Below are positions 24,301 through 34,144 of a stretch of DNA of 64,000 bases, one piece after another. Position 1 is the stretch's first letter. Every line of letters begins with the position of its first letter. Origin of the DNA: Crossaster papposus (Eukaryota; Echinodermata; Asteroidea; Velatida; Solasteridae); assembly GCA_037893245.1 (NCBI GenBank), contig JBAIAA010000751.1, positions 992,001 to 1,056,000 of the forward strand. Reading direction: 5' to 3'. Under the pieces are notes generated by a model that worked only from the letters and a program-made list of their open reading frames with translations, ran no database searches and was not told where the DNA came from. A program made the translations under genes and the position numbers.

Positions 24301-27300
24301 CAGTAGTTTGCTATGAATAGAAGTAAGTAGTGATAGTGATGGTGATAGTGGTACAAAGGGATGGGATGACGATAATGGTGATGAAAATGATGAAGACAAC
24401 AGACAAGTTTATTTGAGGACCAGTGGATAACTAATGGTTGATCTGTGATGTAGGTTGTACCTACACACTTATACTGAAGTCAAAACATCTCAAGTCAAAG
24501 CATAATGGGTGCTGGGCCTAACTTTAAGATGTACAATTTTTGTAATGTTATATATCATGATTAGACAGTCCATGATTGGATGCTTTTTCTTTCTTTTGTA
24601 TTATCAGGACTCTTCCAGCAGCCTGCAAGTGGAGGCTGCTAACCTGGTGAAGGCCGTCTTTGCCAGTCTGGACAAAGATGAGATGAAAGCACCTCAGCCA
24701 GAAGGGCTAGAGTCTGCAGCTGATGATGAGGTAAGTCAACATCAAGCAGGCCGTGCAGACAAGCATCACCTTCATTAACACATGCTCACCAATTATACTT
24801 ACTTAGCTCTAGACAGCGCTTTAGGACAATGGCAGGAATTAAAAAAAACAGAACGTAGAACACTAAATAACTTCAAACTTGGCACTGCATATTCTAGACA
24901 GTTTAGCGTAAGTTTTACGGCATTAATAATAACATTATAATAATATTAATAATAATAATAATAGTAACTTAAGATTTATATAGTGCCCAACTGCTTATAC
25001 ATGAAATAAATCATGCTCCCAGGTGCTTATTATGGAAGTTAAGAAAACCTATGATTAAAATACAAACTATTAACCAGAACATTATTAAAATTTAAACATA
25101 CAAAATATCAACTAAAACCCAAATTTATATTTAATAAAAATTTAAATTCACTGAGAAAAATGCCATAACAATACACGAATATCTCACAATACTAAAAACC
25201 CTTGTATGTAAAAACAGTTTGAGAAACTTTAAAAACAGCCATAGCCTATAGACATGTGAGCAATTAGGTTAAAAAAGCTTGCTAAAAAAAAACCGATTTA
25301 AACCCGATTTAAATTTCCTGAGAGTAAGTAAGTAGTTTACTTCATATATTTGAATAACAATTTATATCATTTTTCTAAGATTTATATATTCATAATATTG
25401 ATTACTTAAAGTGATAGCTATGGACTGTCTGCATAAACATGAAATGAAGCTTCATAAACACTCAGAAAAGTTCATACATTCTTTTGGTACATAGCGTTAT
25501 GGGGACAACCCATAGGGTTTGTGTGTAAACTGAAATCTCTCTAATCTCAAACTCAAAACACTCAAAAATTTTAAAATTATCAGGATGACCCTAATTTGTC
25601 CTCTTCTTCATTTTCTTTCATTATACCCTAACCCGATTTTACCTTGTTCTACCTTTACTGAACACCCAACGCGCTATGGGGACTCGAAAATGTCCCCACT
25701 ACTCGATCTGTCTTTTCCAAACAAAAGAGCCTGTCCCCCAAACGCGGTGAGTGCCTACCCTGCATCTGAAACACACCAATGATGGGCTATATGCCTCATA
25801 CAGTGGCAATGGTCATGTGCCTGTGTGCACAGAATTCTCAAAAGTCGGACATGACTTGTCTTTGATGGTTATAGATTACTGCAGCAGAGCAGGCAGCCAT
25901 TTTGGAGCAGGAGGCTGCTTATCTTGTGGATGCTGTCTTTGACAGCTTGGATAGAGAAGATGAAGAGGAGGCAGAGACTACACCACCAGTCATTGATGAC
26001 ATGGTGGGTTCAATTCTATGTTTGGATATTATTACAATGTTTATCGAAATTCTAGAACGAAATGAATAACAGCTATATGAATAAAGTTGTGAAACAAAGT
26101 TGTATGCGTTAACAACAAAAAACAAATTATGCAAAATTAAGTTCATTACTAATACAATGAAAGTCAGATCTGAACTTATGTCACATGCTATTATACTGAC
26201 AGCTTGACTTACGATTATTGACTTATTTCACATGTGACAGCTGACTAATTGGGTGATTGACTTGATTATAACTCTGAGACACTGAGATGATTGAACAACT
26301 CAATATTTGATACTTTTTTAACACTATAAACTCAGTTTTGTTCAGAGAGATTATGTGAAGAAAAAAATCGAACCCAAGACCTCCTGCTTTTTAGCATGTT
26401 GTACATCATTGTTTAAATATGTCAACATTGAAATGAAATATTTGGTATTTATACCTATAGCAGCCTATGGGTGTGTCAGTAGAAGCATCTTCTAATCTGG
26501 TGGAGGAGGCGGCCCGAATCGTAAATGCTGTCCTAGCCCGTGCTACTGCAGACTTCCAGTCTGAAGGGCAGATCAATGCTTCAAACATAGAGACATTTGA
26601 CATGGTAAGTTATAAATACAAAGAAATTTGTCAGATTCTTACAATTCTTTCCAAAATTGGTAATACTCAAAAAGCATGCAGTTTACATCACTAATCTTAT
26701 TTATGCATATTTTCCTAGACCGGCAGTTATTACTGCTAAGAGTTAATAGCGCCCTCTGGCCTCCTACCCATAGTGCCCCTTATTATGTATTTCTCGTGCG
26801 CATCCTCTCTTCTCTTAGCGGCAGGTCGGGTAGGACGTGTTTATAATACGCTGATATTGTCTTTTCTGCTACTGTTATCGCTTAAGAGTAGTATTTAATT
26901 AAAGTTGAGATAAAGTTCAGTTGTATAGTGGTGTTTTTGTCCGACTCAGTTTATTTATTAAGAAATAAAATGTTTTCGCGCATATTTCGCCAATAATGAA
27001 CGTCGTGCGACATTTATGCAGCATTCGTACATATGTCGCGCGATTATCTTGCGAAAGGCTTGCGTTTGCTTCTTTGGCAAAGTCACCTGTTCTCAAGAAG
27101 TACGCGAACAGTTCGTAAATCGCTCGGGAAATGATCGGAACGAACTTCGCTCCTTTCGCGAGACATGCGCGATACATTCTCCAAACTGTCGGAATCTGTT
27201 TGGGGTTTTACAAAGATTTTGCGAAACATCACGCACGTCATGAGTAGGTCGTGCGCATATGACGAAGCTTTTAAGACATTTTCGAGATCAAATCACGAGC

Positions 27301-30300
27301 AAATCACAACCCGGAATGCTAGAAGCAAATTTTTTGAAATCCCCGCCGAACTAAAAATGACTCCCGCGAACAATTGACGACGCTTCTGAACCCCCGCGCA
27401 TGTTTGGCGAACTTTTGAACTTAGAATACCAATGCTGGACTTTGCCATTTATTCGGCATTCGCATCCTTCTCAAATCGTTCCCGTGCCCCGTAAAAAACC
27501 CATGCACCCTATAGTGCTTGAGAGAAAAAGGACGTGCACGAATCATACATGCTGCAGGGCACAATTGGTAGGAGGCCAGAGGGCGGGTCTAAATTGTAAT
27601 TGTAACCTATAACCAACTACCTATGTTTGCAATTTTGATGATCCCCCTCTTCTATATGGGAACGGATTTCTGTGAATGATAATTTTCCTCCTCGTAAATT
27701 TTAGCAGCCTCATGATGATTTCCAGGATGAATCCCAAAAATACAACCTGGACCAACAGGCTGCAGAAATGGTTGATGCCGTGCTAGCCAGCATTGCCACA
27801 GAGGACAAGGTCCCAACTCTGTCAAAGACAACAGACACTGATGCAGTAAGTTAAGACACAATTAAGTTACTAGCTGTACTTTTTAAAATTTGATCAAACC
27901 TGAAAGTTCAGCAACCCTCAATTGTGTCTTTTTATCAACAGACTTCCAACACTACATCAGTCGACACAGCTGAGTTGACACGTATCATCTTGAATGGGTT
28001 GAAGAAATCAAGCATCAACCTTGTTCGCCTGAACTCTGAGATGTCCACTCAGACTTGTGAGATGTCCATTCAAACTGATGATGTAAGTCAAACCAACATA
28101 AATAAAGTCACTATACAGCTAAAATACTTTGACATTAGGGAACTATACTTGAAAACTAAACCTACAGATACAACTTTTGGGATAACTTTTTTCTTGACAT
28201 TTTTTTTCAGATCAAAAGTGAGGAGGCAAGTCCATCAAAAAAGCCTTCAGCTGTATCTAAGATTAAAGCAGCCTTCAAGTCGGCATCCAAGAAAAGCCGA
28301 ACGGCTCTTCTGGGCAAAAAGGATAAACAGAACGTGGATACAAAATCCAGTGGGAGTGGCAAAGACATCAAACCTGACAAGGCTTCTGGCAAAGGCAAGA
28401 CCAAGTTGGCTGATAGTAAGAAGCCTGCCCGCGATGTGAAGAAGTCTACAAGCCGTCGCAAGAAGTCTCCCACTGTTGCTCGTAAGAAGTCTCCCACTGT
28501 TGCTCGTAAGAAGTCATCAACTGAGCTAAAAGCCCGCAATGCATCAAGCAGGATGCTAAAACTCAAAGAGGCTGCAAATAACACATCTTTAGGTTCCACA
28601 GCCTCCAGCTCCAAGGGCAAAGAGATCTCCACTAAGAAGTCAGAGGCTTCCAAACATTCTCAGAAGTCTGCTACTGCAGCAAGAAATACTACCAAGAGCA
28701 AACCTAAACCTGCCGAGAAGTTGAAGGCTTCTAAGAGCTCTTCCAGTCAACGCAAAGGTGACAAACACAAATCACCAAACAACTCTGCAAGTGCCCATAC
28801 AGCAAGCAACAAGGAGTGTACCGTATCTGCCAACACTTTGCCAGAGGAAAAGCAGCAACCCAAAACAGCAAGTGTTGCTAGTAATGCAACAAAATCATGT
28901 GACAAGTCAACTATGAAATCCAAGTCATCTCGCAACGTGAAGCCAGGCCGAGTGAGCTTCCAAGCACCACAGGACGTTGCCTCATCAGCCCATCACAAAG
29001 TAATGCAGACCTCCACTGTGGAAAGTAAGGACGGTAACATTGCACTCACATCCACTGACCATCCAGGCACTTCCAAGCTGAGTGCTAAGCGCCAGAAGCA
29101 TTTTGGGAAAGGTAAAATGTCCATCACGTGCGATGTCACTCCCCGCAGAGCCAACTCTGCACGCCAGGCCCATGGTCAAAAGACATCCTTGGCCATGCTT
29201 GCAGAAGCCAGACCCAGTACAGTGTTGGCTACTCAGATGGAATCTGCCAGCAAAATGGATCATTTATCTCTTCCGGAATCTGACAGCAGTGCCATGGGTG
29301 ACAACACTAAGGTGATCAGGGAAAACAGTGTCACACATCCACTATCTTTGGAAGACCAACCATTGGATGGACTACAGCAGGATGCTATTACTGCAGTGAA
29401 TGATAACAGTCAAGAACATCAGCAGCAGGTTCAGGTGCAAATTCAGCTGTTGCGTGGCAATAATACCAACACTGTTAACCATTCAACAGAGGATTCTGAA
29501 AGTACCAGTGAAAAAAATCCTCTCAGTAGAGCTTCAAAGATTCCAACTCCGACAAAGATGGCTTCCAACAAGCCATCAAGTGATACTCTGTGCGGCCCTG
29601 GTCACCTTATCAGAGATGCGGCAGGTGCTCTGGAGAAGCAGCGACAGATAAAGAGTAGAGCGACCACTCCCTCCACCACTCCCGGTCATCTTACACCAGT
29701 ACCAAGCGAGTCCCGGCAGAGCACTTCAAAGATCCCAAACAAGAACTACATCGTGGATTCTAGAACTCCTGGTGAGAGGAGTCCTCTCCATCAACAAGCC
29801 TCAAAGATTCCAACCCCGACAAAGATGGCTTACAACAAGCCATCAAGTGATACTTTGTGCGGCCCTGGTCACCTTATCAGAGATGCGGCAGGTGCTCTGG
29901 AGAAGCAGCGACAGATAAAGAGTAGAGCGACCACCCCCTCCACCACTCCCAGTTATCTTACACCAGTACCAAGCGAGTCCCGGCAGAGCACTTCAAAGAT
30001 CCCAAACAAGAACTACATCGTGGATTCTAGAACTCCTGGTGAGAGGAGTCCTCTCCATCAACGAGCCTCAAAGATTCCAACTCCGACAAAGATGGCTTAC
30101 AACAAGCCATCAAGTGATAATCTGTGCCGTCCTGGTCACCTTATCAGAGATGGGGCAGATGCTCTGGAGAAGCAGCGACAGATAAAGAGTAGAGCGACCA
30201 CCCCCTCCACCACTCCCAGTCATCTTACACCAGTACCAAGCGAGTCCCGGCAGAGCACTTCAAAGATCCCAAACAAGAACTACATCGTGGATTCTAGAAC

Positions 30301-31369
30301 TCCTGGTGAGAGGAGTCCTCTCCATCAACAAGCCTCAAAGATTCCAACCCCGACAAAGATGGCTTACAACAAGCCATCAAGTGATACTTTGTGCGGCCCT
30401 GGTCACCTTATCAGAGATGCGGCAGGTGCTCTGGAGAAGCAGCGACAGATAAAGAGTAGAGCGACCACCCCCTCCACCACTCCCAGTCATCTTACACCAG
30501 TACCAAGCGAGTCCCGGCAGAGCACTTCAAAGATCCCAAACAAGAACTACATCGTGGATTCTAGAACTCCTGGTGAGAGGAGTCCTCTCCATCAACGAGC
30601 CTCAAAGATTCCAACTCCGACAAAGATGGCTTACAACAAGCCATCAAGTGATAATCTGTGCCGTCCTGGTCACCTTATCAGAGATGGGGCAGATGCTCTG
30701 GAGAAGCAGCGACAGATAAAGAGTAGAGCGACCACCCCCTCCACCACTCCCGGTCATCTTACACCAGTACCAAGCGAGTCCCGGCAGAGCACTTCAAAGA
30801 TCCCAAACAAGATAAACATCGTGGATTCTAGAACTTCTGGTGAGAGGAGTCCTCTCCATCAACGAGCCTCAAAGATTCCAACTCCGACAAAGATGGCTTA
30901 CAACAAGCCACCAAGTGATACTCTGTGCGGCCCTGGTCACCTTATCAGAGATGCGGCAGATGCTCTGGAGAAGCAGCGACAGATAAAGAGTAGAGCGACC
31001 ACCCCCTCCACCACTCCCATTCATCTTACACCTGTACCCAGCGAGTCCCGTAACACTCCAGAGATCCCAAACAAGAACAACATCATGGTATCTGGAACTA
31101 CTGTTGAGAGAAGTCCTCTCCGGCGAGCCTCAAAGATTCCAACTCCGACAAAGATGGCTTCCAACAAGTCATCTAGTGATACTCTCTGGAGCCCTGGTCA
31201 CCTTATCAGAGATGCGGCAGGTGCTCTGGAGAAGCAGCGACGAATAAAGAGTGTGGCAACCACCCCCTCCACCACTCCAGGTCATCTTACACCTGTTTGC
31301 GGTGCTGGGGAGTCTCCCCGTCAGGAGAATGCTGAGGTGCAGCTTGGCTGCACTCAGCGCCAACATTAG
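12278..31369 (+). CDS. candidate PKA-anchoring/microtubule-tip scaffold protein (about 20 exons, about 1,790 codons)
   Basis: Exons (+): 12278-12320, 13987-14042, 14272-14362, 14624-14769, 17217-17378, 17753-17866, 18402-18515 (end uncertain), 19422-19541, 21078-21197, 21943-22065, 22389-22502, 22843-22962, 23708-23830, 24154-24267, 24608-24730, 25893-26003, 26461-26604, 27705-27845, 27942-28082, 28211-31369. All junctions join in frame; from exon 5 on every junction is phase 0. The product starts MGCHESKKQKRRAR (myristoylation/palmitoylation-like plus basic). It continues through Ala- and TPEQ-rich exons into repeated amphipathic helices matching the PKA RII-anchoring consensus. Then come two TQT/IQT motifs, a Lys/Ser-rich basic region with three RKKS sites, and seven SKIP-bearing repeats. 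What is seen: exons, frames, motifs. What is inferred: an AKAP-like, EB1-binding cytoskeletal scaffold. No named orthologue is recognised. Exon 16's acceptor and exon 7's donor are the weakest points. Confidence 0.75.
13596..13765 (+). repeat. dispersed repeat shared with 4215-4390
   Basis: Same word order as the copy at 4215-4390, with scattered differences. It is located in intron 1 of the large gene. Confidence 0.6.
13987..14769 (+). CDS. exons 2-4 of the scaffold gene
   Basis: Exon 2 (13987-14042) encodes a short basic peptide ending ALKKQKK. Exon 3 (14272-14362) encodes an Ala/Lys-rich helix (AKAKVAKALAETKAKGDAEL). Exon 4 (14624-14769) encodes four near-perfect Q-T-P-G/E units followed by TTTPEQ. 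Phases are 1-0-1-0 and all splice sites are canonical. A 29-bp exact tandem duplication sits in the intron at about 14109-14168. Confidence 0.75.
14927..17120. mobile_element. 2.2 kb inverted-repeat element in intron 4
   Basis: CAGGCCCGT at the left pairs with ACGGGCCTG at the right. The flanks carry CATAT on both sides (14922-14926 and 17121-17125), a possible 5-bp target duplication. Subterminal CAAAGGGGGGGCGTT words occur near both ends in the same orientation, and a long A-run is at about 17042-17065. No transposase frame was recognised. Confidence 0.55.
17217..18515 (+). CDS. exons 5-7 of the scaffold gene
   Basis: Exon 5 (17217-17378, 54 codons) carries AAAITDAVAKVINDDAV, a helix that nearly fits the RII consensus. 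Exon 6 (17753-17866, 38 codons, type B) encodes TERPTSSASIEPRLIVV and is the model for exons 11 and 14. Exon 7 (18402-18515 if the gtttga donor is used, or to 18488 with gtagag) encodes ITDKDIQATVALMSENKDVE plus an acidic tail. All are phase 0. A C-rich run follows exon 5 at 17394-17424. Confidence 0.7.
18600..21911 (+). repeat. exact-looking 1656-bp tandem duplication containing exons 8 and 9
   Basis: 18600-20255 is repeated as 20256-21911. Exon 8 (19422-19541) and exon 9 (21078-21197), their introns and the upstream 780-bp segment match at every place I compared. Either the duplication is very recent or one copy is an assembly artefact. Confidence 0.85.
19422..24730 (+). CDS. tandem exon array (exons 8-15) encoding repeated RII-type helices
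   Basis: Six type-A exons (8, 9, 10, 12, 13, 15; 120 or 123 bp) encode DSSSSL + VEADNLVKAVFASLDKD-like helices + an acidic tail ending ESAADE or ESAADDE. Two type-B exons (11, 14; 114 bp) repeat exon 6. The order is A A A B A A B A. Helix residues fit Axx(L)(V)xx(V)(F)xx(L), the published PKA RII-anchoring pattern. All are phase 0, so gain or loss of units keeps the frame. Introns after type-A exons share CCGGCC-rich segments. The binding role is inferred. Confidence 0.75.
21078..24607 (+). repeat. 1765-bp tandem unit (A-A-B exons), two copies
   Basis: Exons 9/10/11 and 12/13/14 are offset by exactly 1765 bp each (21078 to 22843, 21943 to 23708, 22389 to 24154), and exon 15 starts a third unit at 24608. 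Copies differ by scattered bases, for example CTA/GTA in exons 10 and 13 and GTT/ATT in exons 11 and 14, so this step is older than the 1656-bp one. Confidence 0.85.
24950..24965. repeat. (AAT)n microsatellite in intron 15
   Basis: A short AAT run. The remainder of intron 15 (24731-25892) is AT-rich with no recognised feature. Confidence 0.6.
25893..28082 (+). CDS. exons 16-19 of the scaffold gene
   Basis: Exon 16 (25893-26003) encodes EAAYLVDAVFDSLDRED, exon 17 (26461-26604) EEAARIVNAVLARATADF, and exon 18 (27705-27845) QAAEMVDAVLASIATED. The first two are strict RII-pattern matches and the third is close (Met at one core position). Exon 19 (27942-28082) encodes AELTRIILNGLKK and then STQTCEMSIQTDD, a doubled TQT/IQT motif of the kind bound by dynein light chain LC8. 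Exons 17 and 18 both open at tandem AGCAG acceptors. Exon 16's acceptor sits in a cagcagagcag tract and is uncertain. Confidence 0.7.
26749..27586. mobile_element. inverted-repeat element in intron 17
   Basis: GCGCCCTCTGGCCTCCTACC at the left pairs with GGTAGGAGGCCAGAGGGCG at the right, giving imperfect TIRs of about 30 bp. The right part (27360-27500) is homologous to the sequence interrupted at 54121-54155 / 56499-56620. It is non-coding. Confidence 0.65.
28211..31369 (+). CDS. last exon of the scaffold gene: basic region plus seven 89-residue SxIP repeats
   Basis: The acceptor ttttttttcag|ATC opens 1,052 codons to the TAG at 31367. The first 440 codons are Lys/Ser-rich with three RKKS sites and read as disordered. 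Seven repeats start at 29531, 29798, 30065, 30332, 30599, 30866 and 31127 (267-bp period, 261 for the sixth). Each has ASKIPTPTK, a PGHLIRDAAGALEKQRQIK helix-like stretch, TTPSTTP and, in the first five, TSKIPNK. That makes 12 S-K-I-P motifs with nearby basic residues and prolines, the form used by EB1-binding plus-end tracking proteins. Units 2+3 are nearly duplicated as 4+5. The function is inferred. Confidence 0.85.
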   Translation: MKSEEASPSKKPSAVSKIKAAFKSASKKSRTALLGKKDKQNVDTKSSGSGKDIKPDKASGKGKTKLADSKKPARDVKKSTSRRKKSPTVARKKSPTVARKKSSTELKARNASSRMLKLKEAANNTSLGSTASSSKGKEISTKKSEASKHSQKSATAARNTTKSKPKPAEKLKASKSSSSQRKGDKHKSPNNSASAHTASNKECTVSANTLPEEKQQPKTASVASNATKSCDKSTMKSKSSRNVKPGRVSFQAPQDVASSAHHKVMQTSTVESKDGNIALTSTDHPGTSKLSAKRQKHFGKGKMSITCDVTPRRANSARQAHGQKTSLAMLAEARPSTVLATQMESASKMDHLSLPESDSSAMGDNTKVIRENSVTHPLSLEDQPLDGLQQDAITAVNDNSQEHQQQVQVQIQLLRGNNTNTVNHSTEDSESTSEKNPLSRASKIPTPTKMASNKPSSDTLCGPGHLIRDAAGALEKQRQIKSRATTPSTTPGHLTPVPSESRQSTSKIPNKNYIVDSRTPGERSPLHQQASKIPTPTKMAYNKPSSDTLCGPGHLIRDAAGALEKQRQIKSRATTPSTTPSYLTPVPSESRQSTSKIPNKNYIVDSRTPGERSPLHQRASKIPTPTKMAYNKPSSDNLCRPGHLIRDGADALEKQRQIKSRATTPSTTPSHLTPVPSESRQSTSKIPNKNYIVDSRTPGERSPLHQQASKIPTPTKMAYNKPSSDTLCGPGHLIRDAAGALEKQRQIKSRATTPSTTPSHLTPVPSESRQSTSKIPNKNYIVDSRTPGERSPLHQRASKIPTPTKMAYNKPSSDNLCRPGHLIRDGADALEKQRQIKSRATTPSTTPGHLTPVPSESRQSTSKIPNKINIVDSRTSGERSPLHQRASKIPTPTKMAYNKPPSDTLCGPGHLIRDAADALEKQRQIKSRATTPSTTPIHLTPVPSESRNTPEIPNKNNIMVSGTTVERSPLRRASKIPTPTKMASNKSSSDTLWSPGHLIRDAAGALEKQRRIKSVATTPSTTPGHLTPVCGAGESPRQENAEVQLGCTQRQH

Positions 31370-31894
31370 AAAACCAAAGTAAAATGCTGTGGGCAGTTCC
31401 TCTCTATACATGTTTACTTTATGCCACATCCGTAATAAGAATAGACAATTTTATGCCAAATCAAAAAGATTTTTTCTCCCGACTCTCATGGCAGTGTTAG
31501 AGGTCTTGCTTTTTTAAATTTGTACTTTACTTGCACCTGGCATCATTTGTAGCCCCTTTTTCCTGCCCATATCTACCTAGATATTTGTACGGACACTGCT
31601 GTAAAAAATATTATTTTCAACCCAATACAATTTTTAGAGACTCGCATAAAATTGCCATACTACGTCAGTACTTTTAGTCCGGTTTTCCTTCGCTTCCAGT
31701 AAAGTCATTTTATAAACTCAATTTCCTTCAATTTTTTTTGGTTTCAGAAAAACAAAAAAACATTAACTTATTTACGGATGTGACACAACTATCTGTATCC
31801 TGAAATGGGCTAATAGGTATGCAATCCTTTTGAAAAAAACTCATAAAGATGCATTGATGACTTCTGAATAATGCATTGTTTGTCTTCCAACTTC

Positions 31895-31900
31895 AATAAA
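31895..31900 (+). terminator. polyadenylation signal of the scaffold gene
   Basis: AATAAA about 526 bp after the stop, followed by GT-rich sequence (TGTTTGTACCATGTG). 31370-31894 would be the 3' UTR. 31901-32360 shows nothing recognisable. Confidence 0.55.
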
Positions 31901-32367
31901 ACATGTTTGTACCATGTGCCCTACCTGTGTAAAACAAATACTGGATCTATGGTAAATACTATTTAGAGAGGAACTGCCCACAGTTATCTTGTGTGTGTGC
32001 GTGTTTGGTTGTAAGTGTATGGTTTCAGATAAAATACTTCATCAGTTTCTGATACGCAACACCTAATGCTTGGATTTCTTGCACATTATCCTTACATCCA
32101 ACTGGTATAACCAAACACGCACATGCAAGTCTTAATTGAAGTGAATAGCAACTTTGGCTTATTCAGTCATATTTCTTTTGCCAAACTGATCTATAGAAAT
32201 GTGGCTGACATAAAACACAACACCTTTTTTGGTCAACTGACATGCACATCCACAATTATACTCACATTTACAATCACAATGTAATATTAACTTATATGTG
32301 GTTTTATCAGTTGTACATTGCTGATTTCTAAAAGTGGTCATACGGTTACTTGTACTTTTTCATATGT

Positions 32368-33320
32368 CCACCCTTACACCAACATTTTCCCCACCTCTAC
32401 CATTACAAATTTTTTTCTTCTAATTCTACCCTTTAAAAAAACTTTTCCCACCTCTACCTAAAAGAACTTTTAATTTCCGTCTCTACCCCTAATAATGAGA
32501 CTTTTTGTAACACTACCTTAACAAAACCTATGTCCATCTCTGCCTAAAAGAAACTTTTTTTCCAGCTGTATCTTACAGAAACTTTGTTTCGTATTTAAAC
32601 CTAAAGGAAACCGTTTTCATCTTTACTCAAAAGAAACTTTTGTTCCTGTCTCTACCAAAAAAGATCTTTTCCATCTCTACCTGAAGAATTTTTTTTTTCG
32701 TCTCTACCTAAAACTAACTTTCTTCACAATTATACACAAAGAAACTTTTTCATCTCTACCTACAACAAGTGTTTTCTTTCGTCACTACTTAGGGGAAACG
32801 TTTTCCTTCTCTAACTAAAATAAGTTTTTTTCTGTTTCCACATGAACAAAACTGTTTCCATCTTTACCCATAAAAAACTTTTTTCTAACTGTACCTAAAA
32901 TAAAAATTGTTTAGTCTTGACCTATTTTTTTTAAACTTAACTCTACCTTAGAAAATATTTTCTTTCTCTACCTCAAAAAACGTTTTTCATCTCTATTTAA
33001 AAGGAACTTTTTTCCATCTATACCTAAAAGAAACTTTTTCCTATCTGTACCCTGAAAGAAACTTTTTTTATTTCTCTACCTAAAATATTTTTTTAGCTGT
33101 ATCTTACAGAAATTCGTTTCGTGTTTAAAACTAAAAGAATCTTTTCCATCCTTACCTAAAAGAAACCTTTTTACAACTTTCCGTTGACCTAAAAGAAATG
33201 TTTTTCTCTCTCTACATAAAAAAACAAAACATATGTACCTTTGAAACTTTTAGCTAATTGTACCTAGTAGGTTTCTACCTTTAAAAGAAACTTTTTCCAT
33301 CTTTACCTAAACGAATTTTT
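32368..33320. repeat. degenerate CTACCTAAAAGAAACTTTTT satellite, part 1
   Basis: Dozens of diverged copies of a unit of about 27 bp (CTCTACCTAAAAGAAACTTT plus TTYCAT). There is no coding potential. Confidence 0.85.
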
Positions 33321-33395
33321 TTCTTCTCCTTTTTCGGTGGAAAACCCATACACTTTGTGCATGTTTCGTTTTCGGGTTCACTTTTTCCATGAAAT

Positions 33396-33596
33396 TTTGC
33401 ATACACTGAGACTTTGCACCTATTTTGAAATCATGATGACGTCATCACATGTCATGCGAGTGTGACGCCGTTTTAAGTTCTGGAGATACAGAACCTTGAA
33501 AAATGACCTTTAAAACTACGTCACACTCGCATGACGTGTGATGACGCCATCATGATTTCAAAATAGGTGCAAAGTCTCAGTGTATGTACATCTCCA
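33396..33596. mobile_element. palindromic MITE-like insertion inside the satellite
   Basis: Arms of about 70 bp (CATACACTGAGACTTTGCAC at one end, complement at the other, with CACACTCGCATGACGTG inside) flank a short centre near 33473-33520. It is non-coding. Confidence 0.7.
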
Positions 33597-33639
33597 GAAC
33601 TAAAAGTTCAAACTTTGTATAAGAGTAGACCAGTATGTG

Positions 33640-34090
33640 TTATAGATGAAAAGTGAAAAAAGTTGAACAAATGATATAAAAAAAGGAATGAAAAAGAGTG
33701 AAAAGTGGGGAAAAAATGAAAAGTAGGAAAACAAGTAAAAAAAAAGTGAAAAAAGTGAAACGTGAAAAAAAGGGAAAAAGTGAGAAAACAAAATTAAGAA
33801 AAAGTGGAAAGAGTGAACAAAGTGAGTGAAAAGTGAAAAACGAGGAAAAAAGTTGAGAAAAAGTGAAACTGAAAAAAAGAGAAGTGAAAAAGTGAAACGT
33901 GAAAAAATGGAAAAGAGTGAAAACAAGTTAAGAGTGAAAAAAGTGAGTGAACAAAAGTGAAAAACGTGGAACAAATTTGACATAAGTGGACAAAAGTGAA
34001 ACTGAAAAAAAAGTGAAGAAGTAAATGGGTAAAAAAAAAAAAATTAAGTGAAAAAGAGAAGTGAAAAGTAAAAACTGAAAATGTTAAAAA
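33640..34090. repeat. purine-strand block (AAAAAGTGAAA repeats)
   Basis: About 450 bases almost entirely A/G on the plus strand, built of GTGAAAAA words, between two halves of a pyrimidine-richer satellite. The long open frames on the opposite strand (Phe/Ser/Leu-rich) follow from this composition and are not genes. Confidence 0.8.
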
Positions 34091-34144
34091 AACAATGATT
34101 GTTAATTGAACAGACATACTCTAGTTAAACGTTTGTCTGTATAG

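Noticed and set aside
33600-34117. Phe/Ser/Leu-rich minus-strand frames resembling membrane proteins
   Set aside because: They are the pyrimidine complement of an A/G-only repeat block; composition alone explains the hydrophobic runs.
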